A stretch of DNA of 64,000 bases. It comes from Adenophora triphylla var. japonica (lineage: Eukaryota > Streptophyta > Magnoliopsida > Asterales > Campanulaceae). Shown here in pieces: positions 1 to 10,310 of the stretch. The notes under the pieces were generated by a model. It searched no databases, was not told where the DNA came from, and was given only the letters and a program-made list of their open reading frames with translations. Each line of letters starts with the position of its first letter. Position 1 is the stretch's first letter. Position numbers and translations under genes: made by a program. Where the stretch lies: NCBI GenBank assembly GCA_022495995.1, contig JAFEMH010002569.1:62001-126000 (forward strand), in the 5' to 3' direction.

Positions 1-359
1 GACTGAAGCGCAATTTGGGAAAATTTGGGACTAAATTGGAATTTGGAAGCTTTTTGGACCAAATTGGAATTTATGGAAAATTCAGGGACCAAACGGGAAA
101 TGTGGATATTTGGGACGAAATTGATATATTAAAATTCCTGGGATTAAATGAAAAATAAAATCCTAAAGAGCGAATTGCAAAAGAAGTCATTAAAGTGGCC
201 AAAATGCAACGAGAAGATCGCGGGACGAAACGAAGATTTATTGATACAAAACAAAACAAAACTAAGCATTGCATTGGCCGAGCACTGTAAGGCTTTTGAA
301 ATTGGTGGCCGGCCAGTTCTAGGCTGATTGGGCCAAGGACAAGGTTGGGCCAAATTTGG

Positions 360-527
360 CCGATCGACCCTAGGCTCAATATTTGGCCGATCGACCATTT
401 ATCAGCGCCGCCAGAATCTAATTTCTAGTGCCGATCGAACCTTAATTTAAGTGCCGATCGGACCTTAAATTAAGGCCGATCGACCCTTTATTTTTGTGCC
501 GATCGAACCTTATTCTAGGGCCGATCG
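360..527 (+). promoter_or_regulatory. Seven-copy CCGATCG palindrome array upstream of the LTR TATA box
   Basis: CCGATCG occurs at 360, 387, 431, 454, 476, 499 and 521, in the context GGCCGATCGACC or TGCCGATCGAACC. The last five are spaced 22-23 bases apart, about two turns of DNA. The array ends 36 bases before the TATA box. The core CGATCG is a perfect palindrome. It looks like a multi-site protein-binding region; the binding protein is unknown. Confidence 0.6.
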
Positions 528-562
528 ACCCTTCAGCTAGCCCAGCCCAAGTACCGAAGCAC

Positions 563-570
563 TATAAATA
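563..570 (+). promoter_or_regulatory. TATA box of the element E LTR
   Basis: TATAAATA in the context ACTATAAATAGGGG is a canonical plant TATA box. Transcription would start about 30 bases downstream, near 595-605, which would place the R region there. Confidence 0.75.
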
Positions 571-1391
571 GGGGTGCCCGGCTCCCATTCTAAACACACA
601 ATTTACTCGAGAGAAACGAGACTACTCTTGTTTTACCCACAGTTCTTCTTTCTCTCTTCGAATCGCCCTAGATTCGACCCCAAAGTCTTGCTACAATTGG
701 TAAGACTCTTTTTAATATTTTTGTTCCCTATTATTATTGTCTTATTATATTCGCATGTTTATTATATTTTAATTGTTCCTTTATGCTAGATTTAGGACTG
801 TTTTAATATATTTAAATATGAAATAGCCAAGGATGATCTAAGGTTTCGCCCAAGGAACCCAATGGATCTAGGAACTATTTCTTACCTTCCACCTTAGTTA
901 TAATTATCCCATGATCAACAATCCCCCAAGGATGAACGTTGATTAGTGCACCTTCCGAGGGCCTAACTCAAAGGTTCTAGGGTGTGATCATCAATTAATT
1001 CTTTCTCTCCCCTCCTCCTTATGCATGATCCCGTTTCTTCTATCTATTCCTGTAAACACCGCACACAACCAACACCCCACATGCTAGGAAGACCGATCCG
1101 TCGGGCAATAGGAGTGATAGCGTTTCTTCTTCTGTTGTAACTTGACCCCCGAACCCAATTAACTGTTTAGCCTTTTTTCAAAGCTTTGGGCTATATCAAA
1201 GTGGCGTGGCGACTCTCAAAATTAAACTAATATTTTAATATGGTTTAAAGCGAGTGTCACTAAATGAATATCCCATTTCGGTCCGACTTTATATAATTAT
1301 TTATTTCAAACTTTCGAATGCGCGTTGCATCGGGACGGGGTATTCACAAGAACAGATTGCAGTCTTCTGATGTCTGGCGTTGTGCTCAAAG

Positions 1392-1446
1392 TGTCACACG
1401 ACTCAGAATAGCAGGAGCACGTCATGTCGCGTGACACAACAAGTCA
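1392..1446. promoter_or_regulatory. Pair of element-G palindromes
   Basis: TGTCACACGACT (1392-1403) and TGTCGCGTGACA (1435-1446) are two copies of the family G palindrome, the first in reverse sense and partly decayed. Their centres are 43 bases apart. The LTR of element E begins its flank only 44 bases away. Confidence 0.5.
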
Positions 1447-2156
1447 TGCTTACAGGCTTTCATGATCAAATTACCTCAAGACCTCGCCCTTTGGCTTAGG
1501 GCAGAGAATGCGGCGGTCCCCCAGTCCTGATGTAAGTCTTAAGTCACCCGTCCATACCCAAGGATCAAAATTATAAAGTTAGCCTCGGTACTTTACACAG
1601 ATGAACACATCATTCTTCCTTTTCTCTGATCAAGCCCCGGTTTGACACATATAGCCTTATTGCAGACAACACATCATGTAAACTTGGAGGAGGTCGCTTT
1701 TCAAAGCTTAGTCAATCAGTGGGCAGACAAGACTCGGAAATGCATATGTTCAGGGACACATCTTTCGAATGGTGGGAATAGTTTCCGGACTTGCGTACGA
1801 CAATCTCGCCTTTTGGTTTAACTCTTTTGGGAGAGTATAAGCGTTACAAGGTGTGGAAAGTGTATGGAAGCCCCTGCCGACAGAAATACAGTGTTTAGCT
1901 CTATATCCCTAAAAATGTAGAGAAGAAGACTTACCGAGACAGCTGAAAACCTGTCTTATTCACGATGATCACAAGGCTGCTTAAAACCCTTTAATGATGT
2001 TCGGGTTATTCAACCACCAAAGCCGACATGAGCAAATATTCCAATTAATCCTGAGGAGAAAACCCACTGATATTGAGGATCAAATTCATAAGGATGGAAG
2101 GTGTATGGGAATGGTCCTTGAGGAGACCAGATTTTTCTGAGATCTGTTTGTGATTT
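1447..2156 (-). other. Non-coding interior of element G
   Basis: I see no long open frame, repeat array or recognisable domain on either strand. The segment is assigned to element G by position only. Confidence 0.4.
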
Positions 2157-2221
2157 CGACCAGACCAGTTATGGTTGCCTACGTTCCCCTCCTTGGGAGG
2201 AGCTCAGGTCGCCGTAGTTCG
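2157..2221 (-). other. Conserved CTACG/CGTAG pseudoknot-like element, G copy
   Basis: Read on the minus strand: CTACG (2217-2213), CGACC (2211-2207), a CCTCC/GGAGG hairpin, CGTAG (2183-2179), then GGTCG (2161-2157). CTACG can pair with CGTAG, and CGACC with GGTCG; the two helices cross. The same layout occurs in elements A, B and C with other crossing-helix sequences. It probably acts as RNA, but this is inferred from sequence only. Confidence 0.6.
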
Positions 2222-2589
2222 GGCTTATCCCGAATGAAAAGAAAGAACGTTGGAATTCGAGGATCTGAGGACCTTTGAGGATTTTGAGATTTGAAAGAAC
2301 ATGTCCTCTTGGAGTGCCGATGGGAGACACGGATGTGAAGCCCCAGTGGGACGTCCACGGCAAGTGTTTGCGGAGGAGAAATGAAATATGCTCACATAAA
2401 ACATCGAACGAACAGATGGAATTTGCACAATCTTCACTTGACGGTCCCTTGAGCCGGGATGGACTTGGCTCCGCTTTAAGCAATAATCTGCTTTAGATCC
2501 CGACGATATTGGAATGAAACTGCTATCCGATAGGAACTGCGACTGGGTCTCGGGGTTTCGATCGGTCTTCGGGTGATTCAGGATATCAT

Positions 2590-2862
2590 GACCTCTTAAA
2601 ACGAGAGGTCGGCTAGGCTTTTTGCTGACTGAAACCTCTAAAGACGAGAGGTTGGCTCGCAGGGATGTGTTTGGGATTTCTAAGGGAAGGATATCTTGTG
2701 AATGCATCTCTGCTGCCTCTAAGAATGAGAGGTCAATCTTGGCTTCGGCCAAAGGCAAGGGTAACGGTAATGGGAGTGTCCTCTGAAATCAAGAGGACGG
2801 CTTGGGATCGGTTAGAGGTAATGGTGAGGAGACATCTATGCTGTCTCTTTATTCACTCTGAG
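2590..2862 (-). repeat. Array of short hairpins with varying but self-complementary stems
   Basis: Successive stems are GACCTCT/AGAGGTC (2590-2610), AACCTCT/AGAGGTT (2633-2653), CCTCT/AGAGG (2716-2732), GTCCTCT/AGAGGAC (2778-2798) and GTCTC/GAGAC (about 2840-2862). Loops are 7 bases in the first four. Stem bases change on both sides together, which favours selection on, or copying of, a folded form rather than a simple satellite. Position matches the tandem arrays of elements A and B. Confidence 0.55.
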
Positions 2863-4931
2863 ACTCCTCTTGAGTAACGACCGGATCCTTTGAGTTTTGC
2901 TTTTGAGAGGATCGCTAGGGACTAGGCTCTCTTTCTTTTCTTCTCTTTTTTTTTTATTTTTGTCTCTGCTTTTTTTTTAAATTTTGCTTTTGAGAGGAGA
3001 ACTTCAGCTAGTCCCTAGGATGAATCATTGATTTTCGCCATTCTTGAGCTTGGACACGGTCACTCTTCTTTTGAATCATGGGAGCCTCGAGGATAGTCCC
3101 TCTTCTTCTAGAGATGGCTAAATGGGTTTCAAAATGTGCCGATCTTGAAGTGAAAGGGTATTGTTTAGGTGAGGGTAAGGTGATGGTTTTCCTAAGGGTG
3201 AAAGGTTTCAACCGCAGTCCCTACCGGATGATACGAACGAGATCAAGCCTTCATTTGCTTGCTTAAGTTTACTCTGAGAAAGATCCGTGCAAATTCATCG
3301 AGCAACGAAATGGTGAAGACGATGAAAGGTATGTGAGCACAGGAGCCGCGAGGTGGGGAGTTTATAAGCCCCACTCTGGGAAGGATATCAGTCGATTTTC
3401 TCACTCCGATCAATTTAAACATTAGTCATTTCAAAGCATTGGTCGGTGAGCAGCACAAGTGATCATTTGGAACAAGACCATTTCAATTGAGTGTAACGTG
3501 GGTGTGCAAGTAATGTCTCGAGTCTAGCAAGAAGAGAAACAAAGATTTTATCACTGCAAAGCAAAAACTGGTCCAACTCGGACTCGACAGACTCGATGCC
3601 CGAAAGGGACATTCTAGATTCTACGAGGACTGATCGACTGCATCAACTTCGGATGGGAGGAAGAGCATCGTTGCCATAGGTGCGGTGAGGACCCTTTTCA
3701 ATCTTTCTGTCCTTCACAAGTCATCTCTCCTTAGCTTTAGTAATCTGAGCAAGCAATCGGGCCTCCCACTCGTGAGGAAAAATAGCTTCAAGGGTAGCCC
3801 GCAACTTTCCAATGGACACACTATTTGCACTCTGCTGACCCATGGGATATGAACTTCCAGGTTGGTGGGCCATAATCTTCTGTGCACCGAGCATTTTGGA
3901 TTCCGAATCAAATGTACGACCACTCGGGCACTTGGACTGCTTCCGCCTCGGGAATATGGACCAATGAGCGCCGAGAACGGGAGCACACACCTAACTTGCC
4001 GTAGCCTTACAGAGGTGTATGAGCAGAGGATAGAGAACTTTGAGAAGGTATGGGAGAGGGAAGAGCGGGAAAGGAGATGGACTCGCGCAACGCCTTATTA
4101 ATGTTCAAGTAAAAATCGGTGTCTTTTAAGTCCTATGAATGGTTGGGAAAGGCTAATCCTTTATTTCACGCAATCTAGACCTCTAGGGAACCTACGGACA
4201 CATCATCCAAAAATACACCAAATGTATTGATTCGAAATTAATAATAGGCAATAGTACCTAAATAAAACCGAAGCATTTATAGGAAAGACGAGTAGCACCA
4301 ATTTCTGGAGAAATTTGGGCAGCATAACGGGATTTCCTGAAGAATTTCAAGGAAAAATCCGGCATGACCTCTCGTCGGTGCACGTTGACAAGGAGACATG
4401 ATCTCTCGTTAGAACATGCCACGGGAGTGACATGTCCTTTCGTGAAACCATGTTGCGATGGCAACATGCCAACACGTGCTAGGTTTTGGGAAAGGTACGA
4501 AAGTCTATTAAAAATTTTGAAGCAATTCATTTTAGGGTATTTTTGAAAATGGCGTGTCAAAACCAACCGTTTTGGGTAAGGTTAAATGTGTGGCGCCACC
4601 TATAATGCGTTAGGGGGATAGGTTTGACATTAGGCGCTCAAGTATAGGCGAATATTATCACCGTCCGCGATGCCGTCAATCGCACCCGAGGGTTCTAGAT
4701 CTACGTGGTATAGTGTGCGGATGACTATCTTCCTTTATTTGCGAAAATGATGATTTTTTTTATTATTATTTTTTTTATTTTTTCATTTGAAAAGGGTGAT
4801 AAAGGAAAAACGACACACACACATACCCCACAGAGATAACAATAATCAAGGATCAAAATTTGATCATGGGGGATTGCCCCATAATCACAACCTGTATCAA
4901 GGAAATCAAATCCTGCAGAGTGACCACCTTC
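2863..4931 (-). other. Non-coding interior of element G, no recognisable domain
   Basis: Several frames of 60-100 codons are present on both strands, for example a minus-strand frame at 3721-3990, but none shows a motif I recognise. A pyrimidine-rich run lies at 2928-2980. A reverse-transcriptase, integrase or gag domain is not visible. The segment may be a degraded gag/leader region. Confidence 0.35.
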
Positions 4932-4976
4932 TGTCGCGTGACACAGGATAACCACGGCACTCTCTGTCGCGTGACA
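4932..4976. promoter_or_regulatory. Pair of TGTCGCGTGACA palindromes in the G leader
   Basis: Identical 12-mers TGTCGCGTGACA at 4932-4943 and 4965-4976, 33 bases apart. They lie about 250 bases inside the element from the primer site. Each is one base short of the perfect palindrome TGTCGCGCGACA; the difference is a C to T change at a CpG. Confidence 0.6.
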
Positions 4977-5221
4977 GAATGAGTCACATTACCAGAATCT
5001 GAATCAATCACCAGAGCTAGCCTCCAAGCAAATGCAATAACTTAGCCCTAGCACCAGCACAATCAAGACAGGAAATAAGGAAGGGGAGGGAAGCCAATCA
5101 AACAAAGCACATGACATGCATTTATACACATATAATGGCACAAACAATGCACACACATGTGAATGAAGGGAATGTTGAACAAGAGTGAAAGTTTGACCCA
5201 CTTTTGAAAACAAGTTTCAAG

Positions 5222-5239
5222 TCCCCAGCGGAGTCGCCA
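5222..5239 (-). other. Primer binding site (tRNA-Arg) of element G
   Basis: The minus strand reads TGGCGACTCCGCTGGGGA, complementary to a tRNA 3' end of the form CGGAGTCG-CCA, as in plant tRNA-Arg whose 5' acceptor strand is GACTCCG. One spacer base separates it from the LTR end at 5241. Confidence 0.85.
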
Positions 5240-5608
5240 CTGAATGCGCGCTCGCCCAAAAAAAGTTTCGGTTTAGAATAAAAATGAAGGAATCGCCACG
5301 CCATTATTTTAGAGGTGCACTTTGAAAAACCTTTTGAAAGAGAATGGGTTCGGGGGTCAGGTTACGTGTTGGGAAGAATCGAGAGTTCACCCAACACGCC
5401 TCGTCCATAGACGAGTCTTTCTAATTTAGACATCCAAATAATTCAAAAAATGTGCAAACAACGATAATGAACAAGTGCGATAACATGAATTTTATTGAAT
5501 ATGAGAGATCATTACAACTTTTAGACCAATTGTTCAGGAGGCCACATCCCATTACAGCAAAGAGAACAGATTACAACTGAAGACAAGTCTTCTGCAAAGG
5601 ACTACTTA

Positions 5609-5877
5609 TGTCGCATGACACAGGACTCCTCATGTCCAAGTGTGTCGCGTGACACCAATAGTCACCTTGCAGAGACTTACAACACTCAGATTACAGAGAT
5701 CTCTAGATGAAAGCAAAACACAAATACAAGCTTGATCTGAACATGAAATAAACTAAACGACAACTAAATACTAAGCTAACGAGCTAAATCAACTTACAAC
5801 TGAAGGATGGTCCCTGCAGATGGTCACGATGTGTCGCGTGACACAGGACTCCTCATGTCCAAGTGTGTCGCGTGACA
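5609..5877. promoter_or_regulatory. Two palindrome pairs inside the G LTR
   Basis: TGTCGCATGACA (5609-5620) with TGTCGCGTGACA (5643-5654), and TGTCGCGTGACA at 5832-5843 with another at 5866-5877. Both pairs have a 34-base spacing and share the linker words CAGGACTCCTCATGTCC, so the pair was duplicated as a unit. They lie downstream of the LTR TATA box in the direction of transcription. Confidence 0.6.
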
Positions 5878-6190
5878 CAGGTTTACCATGTGCAGGTACC
5901 TTACAAACTGAGAAGCAGATTCAACAGATGCACAATTAAATCAAACAATTACACTAGAATCAATCAGAATAGCATGAATTAGATACGAATCAACCAAAGG
6001 AGTGTGGATATGGGAGATCCACACTCCCTTGACATCCAAATTGCAATTATAGGTAGATCACATCATGAACATGCAATTGGACTCAAGCAAGCACGATTTA
6101 AACAGATAGATTGCAGTTGCCACTTGATAATCTGAGGCAGATGGAGCCTGATTATCAAGTGGAGAAGAAGGAAGAACAATAAGACAAATA

Positions 6191-6192
<2 letters not shown>

Positions 6193-6227
<35 letters not shown>
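6193..6227. repeat. (GA)n microsatellite in the G LTR
   Basis: About 17 uninterrupted GA units. On the transcribed minus strand this is a CT tract in the leader, a common feature of plant LTR leaders. Confidence 0.9.
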
Positions 6228-6229
<2 letters not shown>

Positions 6230-6515
6230 TTACCCTTGTAGTCCTCAACTTCTACACCAAGTTAGGTGCAAAAGCCTTCAATTCAGCTTCTGAAATGGAG
6301 ATCTAGACATGAACTGAGAGCTCGATTGAAGTATGCAAGGTGTTTGGGGAAGTAGGAGGGTAATTGGGTTGAAGGTGTTTGAAGGATGGGGGAATTAGAG
6401 GGGGATTAGGTAGTTTTTGGTGAGGGAAGAGGAGAGAGAGAGGTTCTGGGGCAATTTGTGCAGAGTGACTTTAGGGAGTCTAAATTGGGATCTAAAACTG
6501 AGAGGGGTAGGGTCT

Positions 6516-6598
6516 TATTTATAGCTGCTGAACATGGTCATCTTATGTCGCACGGCACTCTGTAACCACTTTCCAAGGCTTCGAGTTGTCGCGTGACA
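6516..6598 (-). promoter_or_regulatory. Promoter of the G LTR: TATA box with upstream palindrome pair
   Basis: TATAAATA on the minus strand (6523-6516), with TGTCGCACGGCA (6546-6557) and TGTCGCGTGACA (6587-6598) upstream of it. Transcription would run leftward into element G. Confidence 0.65.
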
Positions 6599-6860
6599 GG
6601 AGATGCCACCAAACGTTTTTGGCGCCAAACCTGATTCTGGAACCTTCTTGGATAATACCTGAAAAGTCCAAAATAGATTTATTCCTTTTAGGTCCCTTGG
6701 CATGAGCAAAGTACAAAAAAGTACTTCCTTCGCGAGAAACTTATGAAATGTTTCCGGAAGTCTCGAAATGGACCGAGAATTTACCAAAACGCCCCTAAAT
6801 GCAATTTTATCGTATTAAAATGCATCTGGAAAGGTCGCGAATTGGATTGGCTTACTTACA

Positions 6861-9764
6861 CAGAGATTTTACAGACTTGAATACGGCATGCCCCAAGGAT
6901 TGCTATCCTTTTCCAAATATTGATAAATTGGTTGATTCTATTGCCGGCCACAAGGTCTTTAGTTTTATTGATGCTTATTCTGGGTACCATCAGATCAAAA
7001 TGGCCGAGGAGGATAGGGCAAAGACGACATTCAGGACCCCAAAGGGAAGTTTTTGTTATAAGATGATGCCATTCGGATTGAAGAATGTTGGGGCGACATA
7101 TCAACGGATGGTGAATGAGGTGTTTAAGTCACAAATCGGGCAGAATATTGAAGAATACATTGATGACATGGTGATTAAGACAAAGGAGAATAATCATTTG
7201 CTAGATCTCACAGAAAATTTTGAAAATTTGAGGTGAAATTCAATGAAGTTGAATCCTAGTAAGTGTACCTTTGGAGTCACGGCAGGAAAATTTTTGGGGT
7301 TTTTGGTGAACAGACGCGGGATTGAGGCCAACCCAGAGAAAATTCAGGCTTTGCTGGACATGTCGCCACCAACGTCTATCCGCGAGATCAAGTGGCTGAA
7401 TGGGAGAATAATTGCATTGGGGCGGTTTATTTCTAGATCGGAGGAAAGATGTTTGCCCTTCTTTAAGGTGTTGAAAGGTGGGAAAAATTTTAAATGGGAT
7501 GAAGAATGCAGAGTGGCGTTTGAAGAGATGAAGGCTTATTTGGGGAAGCCACCTTTGTTATGTAGTCCAGTTGAGGGAGAAGAATTATTTGTTTATTTGG
7601 TGGCTTCAGATTATGCGGTTGCCGCAGTTTTGGTGAGAGAGGATGGAGGTATTCAAAGGCCGGTTTGTTATGTTTCGAAGGCATTGAGCGAGATTGAGTC
7701 GAGATATTTTAATGCCGAGAAGTTGGCTTATGCTCTGGTCGTGGCGGTGAGAAAGTTGAGGGCTTATTTTGTCACCCATTCAATTGTTGTTTTGTCTGAT
7801 GCCCCATTGAGAAAGATTTTGCAGCAGCCTGACTCGGCGGGAAGATTGTTGAAATGGTCAATTGAGTTGACATAATTTGATATCAGGTATGAATCCCTCA
7901 GAGCGATAAAGGCATAGGAATTGGCTGATTTTATTGTGGAAAATTCATTCACCAGATCCCTAGCGGAATTGGTTGAGGAGACAGGAAAAGGAAAGGCGGC
8001 AAAGCGAGCGGTGCCTAATTTGATTGAGGAGAAGGAGAGGTCGGCTGAATGTTGGGTGTTGCATGTGGATGGTTCATCAGCAAATGATAGGGGAGGCGCG
8101 GGAATAATTTTGGTATCACCAGATGAAGAGTGTAAATATGAGAAGGCATTCATATTCAAGTTTTCAGTATCCAATAATCAGGCAGAGTATGAGGCCTTGG
8201 TGGCGGGAATTGAATTGGCAAGGGATATTGGGGTGAAAAGGATTGTGGTTCATTTTGATTCTCAGTTGATTGTAAATCATGTTCGAGGCGAGTATGGGGT
8301 GGTTAACTCAGTTTTGATAAAATACTAAAACTTGGCGAGAAGCATTTTGAGCGGGTTTGAGTTTTGGGAGCTGGTGCAAATTGATAGGGCCGAGAATTCT
8401 CATGCAGATGCCTTGAGCAGAGAGGCGGGAAGCGAAACGAATGAGGCGACTATTGAGCCAATGGTTGAATATGTTGATATGCCGGCAATCAATAGGCCCG
8501 TAGTGATAGAGATTGAGGAAGCTGAGAAAAATTGGGTGACGGAAATGAAAGATTTTTTGGGCAAGGGGGAATTGCCGCCTGATGAGGAAAGGGCTAAGCT
8601 GGTAAAGGTGACCTCACCGCGGTTTACTGTGCAGGATGGTATTTTGTATAGAAAATCATTTTCGATCCCGCTAATGAGATTTATAGAGCAAAGTCTGGTG
8701 CCAAAAGTTTTGTTTGAAATTCATGAAGGCGTGTGCGGAGGCCATCCAGGGGCGAGATCATTGGCGGAAAAAGTTTTGTTTCATGGGTATTATTGGCCCA
8801 GTTTGAGGAAGGATGCAGAGGATTATGTGAAGAAATGCGAGAAGTGTCAAAGATTCGACAATATTTCGCAGCAATCCGCAATTGAACAGACCCCGATCGT
8901 AGCGACATGGGCGTTCGACATGTGGGGAATAGATTTGATTAGGCCATTCCCAAAGGCCAAGGGTGGATGTCAGCATGTAGTTGTCGCCGTTGATTATTTT
9001 ACGAAGTGGACTGAAGCGAAGGCCTTGGCGACAATCAGTGAAGATAATGTGATCAGGTTTATTCAGGAAAACATTTGGTGTAGATATGGGCTGCCTAAAG
9101 CTATTGTTTCTGACCATTGACACAGTTTGGGAAGAAGTTTTCCACAGAATGTGCGAGAATGAATGTAAAGCACTGGATGTCGGCGGTGTATAGGCCACAA
9201 TGTAATGGGCAGGCTGAGGCGGCAAATAAGCAGATCATTTCTGCCCTTTGCAAGAATCTAGAAGGAAGAGGCGGTGCCTGGTTGGAAGAATTGCCTACGG
9301 CATTGTGGTATGTCAGAACCACTATATAGGGCTCAACTGGTGAGATGGCGTTTGCGCTGACTTATGGATCTGAGGCCATGGCACCAGCTGAGATGGCGCT
9401 GCCGACATATCGAGTGACTTATTATGATGAGGCGAGAAATGGCCAACGGCGATGTAACGATCTTGATTTAAGCGAAGAGAAGAGGCTACAAGCGAGAATG
9501 AGGATGATAAATGATAAACAGAAGATGAAGGCCCAACACGATAAGCGAGTAAATAAAAGGTCTTTTGATGTCAGAGATTGGGTGTTGAGGAGTGTGGAGG
9601 CCACTGGGCCTAAACCTGGGTTCACCAAGTTAAATGAAAAGTGGGAAGGGCCATTTCAGGTGGCCAAGGTTGTTCGTGAAGGAACTTACAAGCTGAAGAA
9701 ACAAGATGGTGAAGAGATGAAGAGTGCATGGAATGTTGATCATTTGAAGCGTTTTTATCAGTGA
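6861..9764 (+). pseudogene. Element D pol: reverse transcriptase (partial), RNase H, archaeal-type RNase H, integrase
   Basis: The protein would copy element RNA into DNA and integrate it. Order: reverse transcriptase from the DFTDLN motif (its N-terminal part is cut off by element G), with YIDD catalytic box near 7157-7168; connection/RNase H with a first-RNase-H core (about 7500-7875); archaeal-type RNase H with VLHVDGSS and NNQAEYEALV (about 8057-8420); integrase HHCC finger ending CEKCQRF (about 8730-8856) and catalytic core with MWGIDLI, VSD and NGQAEAANK; chromatin-side C-terminus ending HLKRFYQ. Breaks: stops near 7234, 7873, 7916, 8326 and 9328 and a one-base deletion near 9118 at the second catalytic Asp. 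The dual RNase H is diagnostic of the Tat clade. Not functional. Confidence 0.85.
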
Positions 9765-10147
9765 AGTTGTCGCGCCCGTTTGTGATTTAACCTTTTGATT
9801 GTTTCCCTAGATAGCAAAGGTTATATAATTTTTCTTGTAATTTAATCGTTATGATTGTCGCTCATAGAGGGAAAAGTTATGTAAAATTTGTCATTCTAGA
9901 AATATGTAACTTGTACATATGATGGAAAAGATGGCGGGAATATCTCAGCGACATGCTTTTATTGTGTTCAATCCATACTTGTAATATTCTAACAAGGTTA
10001 ATTTTGTGTTTCATGGATCGATGGATGGATGGACAAAGGCGAGAATCGAGAATTCGGCAAGGAATGACGAAAGCAGCTAAAGCTTGAAGATGAGGCAAGT
10101 AGAGATTACCGCTAAAGCTTGAAGATGGAGGTAAGTAGAGATTGGCA
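9765..10147 (+). other. 3' non-coding region of element D after pol
   Basis: No sense-strand gene. AACCTTT ... AAAGGTT (about 9788-9822) can form a hairpin just after the pol stop. Around 10074-10168 a unit beginning GCTAAAGCTTGAAGATG is repeated three times. The last repeat overlaps the end of the antisense reading frame. Confidence 0.5.
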
Positions 10148-10310
10148 CTAAAGCTTGAAGATGGAGGGGGGGATGTCAGTTCCCGCAGTATTTTCTGGCT
10201 GAACCTCCTCAATTTCTACAGTTTGATCATCGAGATGATCATCATCCTCAACATCAATGCGATTCTCTTCATTTTCCACTTCATCTTCTAAATTCAAAGC
10301 TTAAGGCTGG
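10148..10310 (-). pseudogene. Acidic C-terminal segment of the element D antisense gene
   Basis: On the minus strand an open frame of about 50 codons ends at TAG (10150-10148). It is very acidic, with runs such as LEDEVENEENRIDVEDDDHL. It is the continuation, across the insertion of element A, of the minus-strand gene at 43108-44800. A TAA lies in frame just upstream (near 10302), so either an intron boundary or a break lies at this point. The acidic tail gives no specific function. Confidence 0.45.
10306..10310 (+). repeat. Target-site duplication of element A (GCTGG), left copy
   Basis: GCTGG at 10306-10310 directly precedes the LTR start TGTAAGTGCTCC, and GCTGG at 43103-43107 directly follows the 3' LTR end CGTTACA. 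This fixes both borders of element A. Confidence 0.95.

Larger units (their letters stand above)
1..1348 (+). mobile_element. Element E: right part of an LTR (3' LTR or solo LTR)
   Basis: The segment has LTR architecture: a TATA box (563-570), a transcribed leader with a CT-rich stretch, the tract GAACCCAA ... TGGCGTGGCGACTC (1154-1215) that is shared with the R-U5 part of the other Tat LTRs here, and an end reading CGGGGTATTCACA, a typical LTR terminus. No tRNA-Arg primer site follows 1348, so this is a 3' LTR or a solo LTR rather than a 5' LTR. Flanking DNA to the right belongs to element G. The 5-base duplication would be AGAAC (1349-1353), but the left copy lies outside the window. No coding sequence is seen; short open frames are random. 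Bases 1-150 contain degenerate GGACCAAATTGGAATTT-like repeats. Confidence 0.7.
1349..6860 (-). mobile_element. Element G: Tat-type Ty3/gypsy element, minus strand, 3' end outside the window
   Basis: On the minus strand the order is 5' LTR (6860 to 5241), one spacer base, tRNA-Arg primer site (5239-5222), then an interior running left until element E interrupts it at 1348. The LTR starts TGTAAGTAAGCC and ends CGCATTCA. It is inserted in the reverse transcriptase of element D (right junction 6860/6861). No gag or pol domain is recognisable in the 3.9 kb of interior seen, so this part is either non-coding 3' region or a non-autonomous derivative. The interior carries the conserved CTACG/CGTAG element (2157-2221) and a hairpin array (2590-2862). 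TGTCGCGTGACA palindromes recur throughout. Confidence 0.75.
5241..6860 (-). mobile_element. 5' LTR of element G
   Basis: A 1620-base LTR bounded by TGTAAGTAAGCC (minus strand, from 6860) and CGCATTCA (to 5241). It contains a minus-strand TATA box (6516-6523), three palindrome pairs, and the R-U5 tract with an internal primer-site-like TGGCGATTCC (5298-5289). It is joined on the right to the reverse transcriptase of element D, with likely target duplication CAGAG (6861-6865). Confidence 0.8.

Noticed and set aside
71..398. Minus-strand frames of 84 and 102 codons in element E
   Set aside because: They lie in the LTR across the palindrome region, overlap each other, and show no domain.
3714..3990. 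Two minus-strand frames of about 90 codons in element G as a gag fragment
   Set aside because: Sense-strand position would fit, but no capsid or zinc-knuckle word is present, and the two overlap in different frames.
6861..9764. Integrated pararetrovirus (caulimovirus type) as a source of the reverse transcriptase
   Set aside because: Integrase follows RNase H, LTRs and tRNA-Arg primer sites are present in the relatives, and no movement-protein or viral coat domain is seen.
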